Assembly: GCA_015852425.1 (NCBI GenBank)
Contig: JAAAIG010000349.1
Location: 3,085-33,443 of the forward strand
Length of the DNA: 30,359 nucleotides
Reading direction: 5' to 3'
From: Gryganskiella cystojenkinii
Lineage: Eukaryota; Mortierellomycota; Mortierellomycetes; Mortierellales; Mortierellaceae
Below, piece by piece: positions 12,880 to 25,146 of this stretch (the stretch's first letter is position 1; every line of letters starts with the position of its first letter). The position numbers were made by a program, and so were the translations under genes. The notes under the pieces were generated by a model that searched no databases, had not been told where the DNA came from, and saw nothing but the letters and a program-made list of their open reading frames with translations.

Positions 12880-15800
12880 TTAATGCAGCCGAGAGAGCTC
12901 TTCTACGAGTTTGGTCACTTCCTCGAGAGGGACCTTCAAAGGTACCCCTCCTTCAACCCCTTCCAACACATCATTGACCTCGTCCTGGTTTAGATCTAAA
13001 AACAATTCCACCAGATCTCCGTCTACAAAATTGGTCGAGTCCAACACCCTCGCCTCGCTTTTGAATCGTCTCCATCTAAAAATACCGCAGAATAAAGATG
13101 AAAGAAAAAGAGTTTGAGGATTAGCATTTCGCTTTCTTGGCATAGTAAAGAACCTGGCGAGAACAAGACTTACGAAGCATGGTCCAGTCCTCCGACACCC
13201 TTGATAACCTTCGACATGTTCACTTCTAGTTGATGAAGCAATTCATATCGTTCCAAGGTCAACGTGGCAATCACACCAATGGCACCACTAACAGTTGCAA
13301 ACAGCAGTTTCGGTACTGCTGGTGCATCGCCATCGTGGTTCGCCATCACCAACGTGCCTATCAACACAAATATTGTAATAAGGTTTGGTAAGCATATGTC
13401 GAGATTTTGAATTAAAATTCTAGAGGCATTTAAGCCTTTCTCCTTACCATGCTTAATACGGTTGACAGGATCGCCCAAGTTCCATCCTCCAGACCACTGC
13501 AGCTGTTTGCCTGCATCCTCATTGGTCGGATCCGTGTTCTTGATCAGTGTGTACAGACTTCCATGGACATTTGCTCCGATGAAAGTCTCGTCGTCGATGG
13601 CCTCCAAAGTTGTCAACATATCCATACTTGGATCCCGAGCAATCTCTTCAATCTTGTTCTCTGTAGATTTGTACCGCAACAGCGTCATGGACTTCATCAA
13701 ATCCGCTGCAATAATAAATTCACCCTGGACTGCCAACGACAGCAGGAAGATGAAGCCGCGATGTGTGCATTCCACTGCCAGTTTGGTATCCGTAGCGACA
13801 TTCTCGGGTTTCCAAGAGTAGAGACAAATGTGTTCGTTGATACCACACAGAAGCTTGCCGTTGAATTCTTTGATGGACATGACACCGCCCTTGACCTCTG
13901 TGACGGCAGTAAGCTGGAGTTGACTGTTCTCGGTGACCTCAAAGACCAGGATACGACCTTTCGAAGGCAAAGAGTCGTCGGCCTTATCCTCTTGCTCCAC
14001 CTCGTCTGCCGTTCCGATAGCGATATACCTCGTCGAGTCTCCTGCAAATGTCACCGCTGTGATGGATTGAGGAGCTTCTCCAGGAAGGAGTTTATAGCTT
14101 GTAAGTACTATTGATTTGAGAAGAGAAATTTAAAAATTTGAGATTAAAAGCCAAAAAAAAAAAGATTTCTCTTCAAGGGACATCATCATTCACAACACTT
14201 ACGATCAAATGTTTGGTCGTCGTGCAAACGGAGGTAGCCGACCTCCTCTTCATTATCAGGCAGGTTCACATTTCCAACAGGGATGTCCTCGTTCACAAGA
14301 CCGATTGAAAGAACACCGAAACACTTGCGAGGCGCCAAATAAGCGATTCGCCTGGGACTTTCGAGAATTGGGAAGGTCTGCACATGAAGCTCCTGGAACT
14401 CATCAATGCTGCCAATCTTCAGGACCGCAGCTTCATCCGACCCAACAATCGCCAACGCATTCGGGTATGCATCACAGTTGAAAGAGGCGACAGTTGCGAC
14501 CTGGCCTAGGTTCACGTTCGAGTAGACGAGCTTACGGTTCGAGCTGTAGATGACCGTTGGTCTGTCACTACAGGCGAAGACATTGCAGGATGATCCAGTA
14601 TTTAGCCCGGCAGCGATAGGTCTCAACAAAATGGGTTGGGTGCCAAGAGAGATCCGCTTGGGTGTTGGCAGTGTCGTCAATGAGGAATCGAGAGTGAAAG
14701 TCAGCAGTTGGCCATCACCTATAGATAATAAAGATAACAATGATATGTTATACTCTCAGTATTCAAGTCGAGATTGTTTAACACGAAAGGACTGTCCGAT
14801 GCTTACCAAGACCGGCCAGCAGGTAAGGGATCCCTTCGAACCGCGCGAGGAGCAATGATCGAGGAAGGATTTCGCCTGGAAGGTCGTGCGAAGCAAGGAT
14901 CTCCATGGTTGGCAAGCGAACAAGTACCACTTTGATATCAGTCCAGAGACCAACTGCGCATATTTGTGATGAATACGGGCTCTCTGCCACGATTGCACTG
15001 GCGTCGATGCAGGCGATCTCGTTCTCAAAAGTCGTTCGCCTATTAAATAGCAAAGGCGGAGGAGATTGTTAAGACAAAAGTCTGTCACATCTAGGGAATG
15101 AATATACTATATGCATTAAGGAGCAGCATTTACCCAACTTCCTTGATAGATTCGGAGCCTACGTCCAGGCAGACCAGAGTTTTCCCTCCAACCGAGAGTA
15201 GGCATTGGGTGCCATTCATCGAGGCGATTGAGATATGCTGTCCTTCGGAGGGTGTCCATTCTGCGATCAACCCAGACTGAATATGATGCAAGGGCGCGAT
15301 CAATCGAACAGATTTTGGGCACACCTGCAAGTAGAGTCCACCTTGTACATTACCGCATAGCATGGTCGAAGAGTTGGTCAAGAATCCCTCCAACTCTTCC
15401 TGGATCATATCTGAATCCGCCGTGACGCTGACGACTCTGGTCGAATCCAAAAAGCTCATTACCAGGATATTTTCAATCCTATGTCGCATACAAAGGTTAG
15501 TCTAAAATGATGGAAATTGTCCCGTATGCCTCTGAGAGTAACATGTAGTTTCAATCACGCGTCGACATACTTTGATTCAAGGTCGTCCTTCAAAGACCAA
15601 AGTCCCTTGATACCAGGAAGATCCAGAACGGCTCTATCATTGATACCGACACCGCTTCTGACAATCCGAAGAGATCCATCCTTGAAAGCACCAGAGCATG
15701 CCACGATTTGACCCTACGAAGTAAATATAAAGTTGCTTGGAGGTAAGTTTCAAGAATACAGCAGATGAATTCCTATGAGCACATATCCAAGACTAACGAA

Positions 15801-17476
15801 GCCTCACCTGACCCTGACCCTCGAGATCAACAACGTCAAAATCGGTAATAGGTGCAATGTTGACAAAGGTCTCTGCGACCTCGATGAATTCTCCGTTTTC
15901 GTCAGCATCGGTATGGAGCAAGACCAGCTGTGAGTCGCCCAGATGGGATCCCACGTAAACATGGTTGTTATCCAAGTACACAATCGCCTCTGGGATTGAA
16001 GTCGTACCCAGACACTCAAATTTCAAGTCTGTCACTCGCACGGCCTGAGACGGTGATGAGGCTGGTTGAGTAATCAACACGAGGATATGCAGCATGCCTG
16101 TGTGGTCGCCCAAGAGGTATCGATCACCGCGGTCGTCGACACGTTCGTGGCATTGAAGGATACTCGAATTGATAGCAATCGATCGAGGTTCGGTTGGGTG
16201 CGCAGGGTTAAAGTATGAAATCGAATACTCGCCAATGACCAAGAGACCACCTATCCGAAAAAGACAAATTCCAGTGATGAAAAAGGGTTGAGAAAAAAAT
16301 CGTTAGATCGGAAGCACTGCGCAGATAAAGACATATTAAACAACTGTTTCTGTGTGACAATGAGGACGAATAATAAAAGCCTTTTCGACGACGGGATAAA
16401 ATTTTTACCAATAGGGGTTGGAACGGCCACGCAAGTCTTTGCGCCAGTCAATCCACTCTGGACCCACCCAGTCTCGTACTTATCCTTGGTCTTGAGATCA
16501 AACTCATAAGTCTTGACATGTCGAACTTCCTTCTTGTCTTGATGCAAGACTGCAAGCGTTGGTCTTGAGGTCCCGTACAAGAAACACATGGACATGATCG
16601 TGACCTCGTCAATCGGCAGACTGAACTGATCCAAGAATGTCTTTTCGGCGGGTCGACTCTTCAGTGCATGGAGAATATTCCGAGAACCTCCATTCGAGCC
16701 CGGTGATGGGTCGTTCGGGCGAGGCGCATGTGGGTTGACGGTGATACACTTCAAGAGTCCCTGGTAAAGATGACAGCAGACGATAGAGGAAGTCGGATCG
16801 ATAATGACGATCTGGCCATCGTCGGCTGGGCGGGCATGGCGATCCCGTAGGTCCAAGAGTGAGTCCGAGGTGATACCAAATTGCGCAGAGGTCGTCGAGT
16901 CGTCTGTGGTCGCAAGGTTGAGTGATAGCGTGAGCATTTGATATTGAATAGTTGTCAGCATCAACATGTCGGTGTAGTGACCCTGAGTTGTGACCATGTC
17001 CAAGATTCGGTTCCATCGTCGAAATAGTAAAGTAGAGTGTGGTAGCAAGGGTAAAGAAGGAACCAAAAAAAAAAGGTATTCGTTAGGGTGGTCTCAGACA
17101 GGTTCGAGAGTCCAACAAAAAAACCAAGGGTTCGATTATGATAAATGGCCTTTTCTTACAGGTGGCCGGAATGCTTCCATGCAGGCGATTTCGCCATATA
17201 TTCCAAACTCCTTGACCATCTTGAGTCCATCCCGACCGACAAGGTAGACCTCGACCCTAGTTCCTTTGCTGTTCATAGTGAAATAGCCCCCCCAAAAAGT
17301 ACAGATCAGTTTCCTGCAATAACGAGCTCGGTGTAATGGACCCAATCAGAATCATGTTTTTCCAATATACAGGAGACATACCCAAGAATGAGGTTGAGGT
17401 CTTCGGGTCCAGTAAAGTTTCCTTTAATGGCCTGGAAGACAGCGCTGGACTTGCGAGCAGTGAAGACGATGTTCAT
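12880..17476 (-). CDS. DDB1: DDB1, damaged DNA-binding protein 1 / CUL4 adaptor (1165 aa)
   Basis: Large scaffold that links CUL4 to WD40 receptors (DCAFs) and takes part in UV-damage recognition in the nucleus. Exons in coding order: 17476-17382, 17268-17160, 16982-16409, 16250-15808, 15713-15571, 15478-15134, 15039-14807, 14718-14203, 14107-13448, 13357-13174, 13075-12880; 3498 nt in phase. Collinear with animal DDB1 throughout: [15 protein letters not shown] near the start, [112 protein letters not shown], ending [11 protein letters not shown] and VEELSRLH (helical C-terminus). These cover the three seven-bladed propellers (MMS1_N-like and CPSF_A regions). The loop after CFGVLS is shorter than in human, while the loop after CITVNPHAP is longer. 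Identification is firm; it is not CPSF160 or Rse1 because the closest wording is DDB1 along the whole length. Confidence 0.96.
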
Positions 17477-17911
17477 TTAGCGTTTTTGTTCAAGGTATGG
17501 AATGGGTGGTGAGAATATGAATTGAAAATGTAAAGTGGGGTCTGATTCGGGTTTCGACTCTGTTGAACTATCGGTCCAGCGAACAGTGTATCCGGTACGT
17601 ATAAACAAGAGAAGTAGGAGGATGTGCAGCAGGAGATAGAATGCACAAAGAGAAGGGTTCAAACGAATGAGAGAAAGAGATGCGCGTCGAATGCGCGAAA
17701 TCAGCAAAGGGACACCGTTTTCTCAGGGCCTTATTTCGTGGTCATGTGACTTTGTGCAATGGTTGGGCCACGTGCGCTTTTCCGCCGCCAGAAGCATGCA
17801 TGCAAAAGAAGCGGACCATTTCCCTTTCCTTTTCCTTTTCCATTCTCTACTTTTGAACCACACTCACCCTCTCACACACATACACCATTCATTCTTCACT
17901 TTATACCAAAC
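17477..17911. promoter_or_regulatory. bidirectional promoter with E-boxes, DDB1 / UVR-motif gene
   Basis: The 435 bp between divergent start codons. It holds a palindromic GTCATGTGAC (17741-17750) and a CACGTG E-box (17769-17774) 29 bp apart, both bHLH-type sites. Nearby are TTTCCGCCGCC and an ATGCATGC palindrome. A hexameric pyrimidine run (TTTCCC TTTCCT TTTCC) precedes the plus-strand leader. Which gene the E-boxes serve is not decidable from sequence. Confidence 0.6.
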
Positions 17912-20900
17912 ATGGAGACAACAGAAAAGAGTAGCCTATTGTCGTCTTTGAAAGACAGCCATAAAGAACACGACCACGGCAATGAGAACACCACATTCAA
18001 AGACACCAAATCTTCACCAACTAGCTCAAGGAAATCCTGGCATCCCGTATCGTCTTCAACAACCAAGGGCGCACTCACTCACGACCACGGACATACTCGC
18101 ACGCGTCGACAAGGGGATCGATCCACTCTTGTCCATTCTCTCTACGACTCACCGCCCAAGCAGCAACCCTCGGATCGCAGACAGGCTTCCATGTCCGGCT
18201 CGTTTACTTCTGCCTCTGTCACAGCAGATAGCTCTATTCGTATACATAACCTCCAAGATCTATGGGACGACAAGGCCCTTTCCGAGAGTAGTCTGAGTCA
18301 AAAGGACCCAAGTGCCAGCTTGGCCATCGAAGATGCATCCCCTCCTCTACCATGGAAGGAATCTAGTGCGCGATTCAGTTCTGGAGACACTCTTAGCAAC
18401 AGTCAACGCTTCAGTGTCGATTCTCTTTCTGGTGGAGGTAAAATGATGTTATGCAGGGGGGTACTGAATGATCGAAAAGGATATGCCCTTCTCTAATCAC
18501 CTTTTCCCTCGTCATATGCTGTCCTAGCCTTTGCTATGCCTACAAGTCATCAGCCCTCGTTGTCAGGATCACAGCAGCTCCCGTCCATTGGATCATCCTC
18601 TACTACTCACGCTCTATCCACACCCAAAGAGAAAGAACCAACAGCTGTTGAGCAATCGAAACCACTGCAGGCAGAGACAAAACGGAGAAATTGGCAATCC
18701 CCCAAAAAGGCGCTCGAGGCCTCAACACTAATGAGCGAAGTAATCAAGGACGATCCTGTTCCAGGCGATGACTTGTCCACAAACGACTCTTCTGTCATGT
18801 CTTCGATCAACCTCTTTGATTCCCCTGTGAATCAATCCAGCCCCTCGGCCTCAGGAGAGTCGACTCCCAAAGTCAATGCAACCACAAAGACCTCGCAACC
18901 GAAATCTTCAACATTTGGGCTCGGAGCTTTTTCGAATCCAAGAAGTGGAATCGTCTCGGGATTGACGTCGCTCAAAAACTCTATCATGATCCCGGCACTG
19001 TCCTCCAACCATCCTAAAACAGAGAGCGCTGCACCCTCTCAATCCAGCTCCCTAGCCACATCGCAGAGCAGCCTGTTGGATTTTGTCGTGAGTGACCAAC
19101 CAAGTCCCCGTAACAGTGATGATAGCCATCACTACCACCATCAGCACCATCAGCATCACCAGCACCGAAAGCATGACTCAGTCTCTTCATCAACTGCAAG
19201 TTCACCCTTCCTTGTCGCCAACCCATTCTTGAATTCTGATGATGGCGCCTCACCCCGACCAACAAGAGCAGAGTCTTCGGGGCGTTCGGCAGGAAGTCTC
19301 GACAAGAAGAAACAACGTATTCTGAAAGAGGATTACTTTGGCAGCGAGAAGAGCCCAAAATTTCGTCGATCCACATTTGGTCTTGTTTCTGAACGTCGAT
19401 CTTCGACCACGCCGTTGTCCCCACATCAGTCTCGGACACGACGGACTACGAGTCAAAACAGTTCAGCGCTGTCGCTCTCCAATCTCGAGACCGGATTTCA
19501 GCAACTGATTCGGAAACAGAGTCAACTCTCTGCGCACAAGATCGATCTCTGTCGAGAACTTATCTCCCTGTATAGTCGGAGAAATATCAACGAAAAGAGG
19601 CAAGGAAAGGCCATTGCTGAAGAAGCATTCGAAGAAGCCGACGCAGCCGCAACAACTATCCGTCTGGTACAGGAACGGATCCAGAAACTCGAGGCGATCT
19701 ATGCAGAGACAGATAAAGCGCTTTGGGAGACCAAGAAGCAACAAGATGAGCTTGGGCAGTCGATCATTCAGACCCATGGTGCTGTAATGCAAGAAATGGA
19801 TCTGATGCGTCAAGCTCGAGAACAAGAAAAAAAGGAATACCAGGAAGAGTTTGAGCAGCAGCGTGAGACCGAACAGACCAGGATTCAGACTGAACGACAG
19901 GAGTTGCACAAAGCCGAGGACGAAGTGGCGGAGAGAAAAAAGCAACTGAATGAGGAGCAAGCCAAAATTGCTGAGCAAGTTGGGACCGAGACCATGATCG
20001 AGCAGACCGAAATGTCGCTGCTTATGGACAAGCGCACCAAAGCGAGGGTAAGAATTGTATCGACATTGTTAATCAACCAAGATGGATGCTACCTTTTTTT
20101 GACTATTTTTTTTTATCACACGCCGAATGTCACAATAGACCGAGATACAAGAGCTTGAGAAACGACTGAGTGATCTTCGAAAGCAGGATAGGGAATTGAG
20201 CAAGGGCATCGATAAATTCCAGCAAAAGATCGATGTCGTCGCAAAGCGGTTCGAGGAGCAGACCACAGTCCTCGCTGGAGAGCAGCAGCATCTCGAGCGC
20301 CAGGGTCACGAGATTCAAACTAGGATACAGAGGTTGAATCAACAAGATTCCCACCTGAAAAAGATTGTAGATGGTACCGGGTCTACACAGCTGGAGATTG
20401 CGGCCGAAATCGAGAATATTGTCTCTCAACAGACTCGACTGGAGGATGTCCGACAGCAGTTTGCTTCAGAATTGACGACCATCCAAAAGCTCCGACTCGA
20501 AGAAGAAGCGTTCCGGGAAAAGGAGGCCAGCTGGACTTTGCGGGCTAACAGCCTGGCGGAGGATGTGCGTAAGCAGGACAAGAAACTCGTCGATCTTACA
20601 GACCGTATCGCGAATGAGCAAAAGGGGTTAACCGATCTAGAGCTGGAGATTGAGTCTTGCCAACGGAGGATCTTAAAAGCTGAATCCCTTAAAGATCTTT
20701 CTGTCCAGCGTAAGTCTGTGTGAAAATCTGCCTCATAGGCGGTTTGAAAACGCAGCCGGCTCTAATGCTGACTTTTCATCATCTTTCTCCAGGTCGAGAC
20801 TTTAAGCAAGCATCCCAATGCTCGAGTGAGATCAACCGACATCAGGCATCGAAAAAGGATCTGGAAGGTCAACTCGGGTCATTGAGCGAAAAACTGAGGA

Positions 20901-21509
20901 CTCCCGCGGACTATGGATTGGACGCACTGCGACAGGAATGTGATCAGATTCAACGCTTCGTCAGGGGCGAGGAGGCGATATTGTCGAAGGAAATCGCCAC
21001 AACCATCGCCGAGGCTCTTGCCCGTCTGGATGTCCTAGGGGAAGACTCTAATGCAGACGACACTTTGAAAACAAACAGGGAGAGCGGAGCAGAAAATCAA
21101 ACTGCTGCAGCCTCGACTGCGGGGCAATTAACTCGGCTACTGCTGAGTGAGATTCAGTCAGAAATTGAGCTCTTTCGAGAGATGGCCAGGATACGGTTCG
21201 GTCGAGAGGAGACTGTACCGTCGACTTCTTTATCGGATGGAGGTAGTACTGCAGCCTCGGAGGATACAACGGCAAAAGACGAAGAGCAAGTTGAGGTCCA
21301 GCGCCGTAAACTTGAACGATCGATTCAAGCTGCGGTCGCCGAAGAGGATTACGATGCGGCAGGTAAGCAGTTGAAAAAAAGTTTTCGTAGAAATGTGTCC
21401 AATTTTGAATTTTTCTGGAATTGTCAAAGACTGATGGTGTTTTTGTCTTTTTGGCCGATGGTCGTTTGTTCTCACAGCAACGTTGCAAGCAGAGCTGGAT
21501 GCTCTATAG
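17912..21509 (+). CDS. coiled-coil protein with C-terminal UVR motif (1072 aa), function unknown
   Basis: Exons: 17912-18437, 18528-20047, 20139-20709, 20793-21362, 21478-21509 (3219 nt, in phase). Residues 1-490 are Ser/Thr/Pro-rich and probably disordered, with a His-rich block (HHYHHQHHQHHQH, near 376-390). Residues about 495-930 are almost all charged coiled coil (Glu/Gln/Arg/Lys heptads). The tail ends in a clear UVR motif, AVAEEDYDAAATLQAELDAL, the Uvr interaction motif first described in bacterial UvrB/UvrC; it appears only when the 11-codon last exon is added. Two more stretches resemble it: AIAEEAFEEADAAATTIRLV (537-556) and SVQRRDFKQASQCSSEI (about 870-886). No enzyme domain was seen. 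UVR helices also occur in proteins not tied to repair, so a scaffold or protein-binding role is the safe inference. The gene is head-to-head with DDB1. Confidence 0.85.
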
Positions 21510-22097
21510 GCTCTGACTTTTTTTGTTTTTTGCTTGGTTGTTCAACAACGACGAGGAGAAAACCTCAGCAAGATACCTGGCTCTGATGAACGGCCAAATT
21601 TGTTGACACCATTGGCAGTCAATATGACTCTTTTTGTGTTTCTTTGAATAGAAGCTGAGGCGCAGAAAAAAAAAAGAACGTGAGCGTTCGGTCGAGCCTG
21701 CACGCGTGCACACGGCCAGTGCGTTTTTCTTTTGTTTCTGCGAAAAGAATAAAGTCACGTGGTCTGTTCTGATGTTTTTTTTGTTCCTTTTGTTCCTTTT
21801 TTTTGAGTCAGCGAACAAACGTCGGGGAACAGAATACATAAAAGCACGTCTTCGCCGCTTTTCTTTTTTTGTTTTTATTCACTTCAGTTTTTTCATCGTT
21901 CATTCATCGTTTCTCATCAACACAGTCTTCGACAAAAAGAGCTTTTTAGTTGTAGCCAAAGAGCATAAGAGCCAGGAAACATAAACAAAAAGAAGTAGAG
22001 CACTCGACAATAACTATTACCAGGACAACCCCCTGATCAGCCTATTTTTTAACTTTCCCACACCATCCCAATCCAACCACAACTACACACACTCGCC
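21510..22097. promoter_or_regulatory. intergenic region and promoter of MetRS
   Basis: 588 bp. It contains a perfect 12-bp palindrome TGCACGCGTGCA (21699-21710) centred on ACGCGT, the MluI cell-cycle box core, and a CACGTG E-box (21756-21761). Several T-runs and a C-rich leader (CCCACACCATCCCAATCCAACC) then lead to the ATG. The first part should be the 3' untranslated region of the UVR-motif gene. No coding sequence was recognised. Confidence 0.55.
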
Positions 22098-24762
22098 ATG
22101 TCTACCCCTGCAACCATCAAGGCTGGCATTGCCATGCCACCAAAGGCCGAGAACAAGTAAGGATCTTATTTTGTTTCTCTCTATCTTCCTCATGGACAAA
22201 CCACACCGCAGTCTTCGATACAACGCCTTTTTTTTATTTGGACACACCTTCAGGAGACCGCAGGCCTTTGAGTGTGTTTGGACCTTATTTTACTTTATGA
22301 GCCTCAAAGACGGAGACATATCGTTGACCATAACTGATCGAGATCATGGACAAGCGTTTTCTTGACCTAGGGATCAAAGGAAAAATCTCTTCTCTGTCAA
22401 TGGCTTGATCCCTTTATTCCTACTGGACAAGCTTACTAATCAGTTCATCTTCCTTCCTTCTAGGGTCCCTATCCCCGGTCAGCGCAATGTTTTGATCACT
22501 TCTGCTCTTCCCTATGTCAACAATGTCCCTCACTTGGGCAACATTATCGGATCCACTCTCTCTGGAGATGTCTATGCCAGGTAAGAAACTCGGGACGCAA
22601 TTGCTTTGGAGGAGATCGCCTCGGGGGAAAAAACCGCCCCTAGGGAATACATGTCACAAACACAACGTCTTCTCACCCTGAGCAATTGGTATTATTTCCT
22701 CTTTTCGAATCAACTAGATACTGCCGTGTCAGGAACGTAAACGCCTTGTACATTGGAGGAACTGACGAATATGGTACCGCGACGGAGACCAAGGCAATTG
22801 CTGATGGTGTCACCTGCCAGGAGCTCTGCGACAAGTATTACCCAATCCACAAGCAATGTTACGAGTGGATGGAGATTGATTTTGACAAGTTTGGACGTAC
22901 GACCACCGAGGAGCAGACCAGAATTGCCCAGGATATCTTTTTGAGATTGCATGAGCGTAACTTGTTGGTCGAAGATACCATGCTCCAGTTGTACTGCGCT
23001 CACTGCGACCGCTACCTGGCCGATCGCTTCGTTGAGGGAACCTGCCCCAAGTGCAATTACGATGTAAGTGTTTTCCACTTTCATGCTCAAATGCTAGTGT
23101 CTGTGATCAGAGCTAGGAAATGAACGAACATTGGCTAACTGGATCCTGTTTTCGTAATATTTTTGGCACAAATAGGATGCCCGTGGTGACCAGTGCGACC
23201 AGTGCGGATCCCTCTTGAACGCTACCGACTTGATCAACCCCCGCTGTAAACTCGACGGCAACCGCCCTGTTCAGAAGGAGTCGAAGCATATGTTCTTGGA
23301 CTTGACCACGCTTCAAGAAAGGTGCGAGGCTTGGTTCGAGAAAGCCTCGACTGAGGGTCGTTGGTCTGCCAACTCCAAGGTTATCACCCAGTCTTGGCTC
23401 AAGGAGGGACTGAAGTTGCGTTGCATCACCCGTGATTTGAAGTGGGGTACCCCTGTGCCTTTGCCAGGATGGGAAAAGAAGGTCTTCTATGTCTGGTTCG
23501 ATGCCCCCATCGGTTACCCCTCGATCACCGCGACATATACCAAGGATTGGGAGAAATGGTGGAAGAACCCCGAAGATGTCAAGTTGTACCAGTTCATGGG
23601 CAAGGATAACGTTCCCTTCCATACCGTCATCTTCCCCAGTACCTTGATCGGTACTGAGGAAAACTGGACCCTCTTGAACACCTTGAGCACCACTGGTACG
23701 CCTTTCGTCGTTGCTTATTTATCCCCATTTGGCTGTATTTTTTTGTTTTGTTGAACGAGAAATATTTTTAACACCGTCTCTTTTATTCGACTGTTGTCAA
23801 TAGAGTACCTCCAATACGAGACTGGCAAGTTCTCCAAATCCCGCGGTGTCGGTATCTTTGGCAACAACGTTCAGGACACTGGTATCCCTCCCTCGGTCTG
23901 GCGTTACTACCTTCTCTCCAACCGTCCCGAATCCAACGACTCTCAGTTCTTGTGGAAGGATTTCATTGCCCGTAACAATAACGAGTTGTTGGCCAACGCC
24001 GGAAACTTTGTCAACCGTGTCATCAAGTTTGTCAATGCCAAGTACGAGTCCAATGTGCCCACGCTCAATGAGACCGCTGCGCCTGCCACGGAATCCGACG
24101 AGAAGCTCATCCGGGAAGTCAACGATAGACTCAAGCTGTATATTGAGGCCTTGGAAGATGTCAAAATCCGCGAGGGTCTTCGTTTGGCCATGGAGATCTC
24201 GGCGCTCGGAAACGTTTACTTGCAGGAGAACAAGATCGATAATGCCCTTTTCGCTGACCACAGAGATCGTTGCGACCGGGTCGTTGTCACGGCCTTGAAC
24301 TTGATCTACTTGCTCTCAGCCTTGTTCTTCCCCTTCATGCCCTCGACCTCGGAATCGATCGCTCGTCAGTTGAATGCGCCTGTCCGTCTCTTGCCCGACG
24401 AGTTCACGATCGACTCGATCTTGCCCGGTCATGTCATCAACAAGGCCGAGTACCTCTTCAAGCGTATCGATGAGAAGCAGGAGGAGATCTGGCGTCAAAA
24501 GTATGGCGGTAATGGTTCTGCTCCCGAGCCCGAGAAGAAGAAGAAGCGTGGTGGTCCCAAGGCCGCACCTGCTCCTGTTTTCCAAGGTGAAAAACCTGAG
24601 GAAGTTGTTGCGCTTGAGAAGCAGATCGAGGAGCAAGGAGTCAAGGTTAGGGATTTGAAGGCTGCCAAGGCTGAGCCCGCAGTTGTCACCGCCGAGGTTC
24701 AGGCGCTTTTGGGATTGAAGAAGGATTTGAACGATCTTTTTGCAAAGCTCACAGTCGCCTAA
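22098..24762 (+). CDS. MES1: cytosolic methionyl-tRNA synthetase with C-terminal WHEP domain (666 aa)
   Basis: Charges tRNA-Met with methionine. Exons: 22098-22156, 22464-22580, 22718-23063, 23176-23695, 23804-24762 (2001 nt). Class I signatures: HLGN at 43-46 (the HIGH box) in [16 protein letters not shown] and KFSKS at 356-360 (the KMSKS loop) in [10 protein letters not shown]. The connective domain has three CxxC pairs (152/155, 168/171, 181/184), which suits zinc knuckles. [14 protein letters not shown] and [11 protein letters not shown] are methionine-site blocks. The anticodon-binding helical domain follows ([20 protein letters not shown]). A Lys-rich linker (PEKKKKRGG) leads to residues about 613-666, where [20 protein letters not shown] and [11 protein letters not shown] match a WHEP domain. 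There is no N-terminal GST-like domain: only 20 residues precede the core. The class I core is complete; cytosolic location is inferred from the eukaryotic type and lack of a clear targeting peptide. Confidence 0.95.
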
Positions 24763-24841
24763 GTTTTTCACGGGTAATTTCTCCGCTACCTAGGAATCAT
24801 ATAGAGGGGAGAAGAAGAGAGTATATTGTACGATGCACACA

Positions 24842-24847
24842 AATAAA
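24842..24847 (+). terminator. poly(A) signal AATAAA, MetRS
   Basis: AATAAA lies 79 nt after the MetRS stop codon and is followed within 50 nt by T-rich sequence, a usual 3' end layout. Use is inferred. Confidence 0.5.
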
Positions 24848-25146
24848 AAGTTCTCTGGCATTGAAGGATTCCTCTTTTTGCTAAAAAAAAAATTCGATAG
24901 AGAATCGTACATCGCGACTCACTGTCGCCTTTACTCATTGGGGGATCTTGGTGTCAACCCAAGAAGCTGCTAGTAAATTTAAAACTTGCGTATATTCGAG
25001 GCCTTCGTTCATTGAGAGGAAATAACCAGACAACTTGAGTTGAAAAGTCTCTATTGCGATTGTGATTTCGTTTAAGGCGCGTCTCTGCGTATTCACAAGT
25101 TCTTCCTAGTCACTCCTTTTGAAAAACAAAGAGAATAAGGATTCGA

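Noticed and set aside
17121..17160. GGTTCGATT sequence resembling a tRNA B box.
   Set aside because: No A box or acceptor stem around it; it lies inside intron 2 of DDB1.
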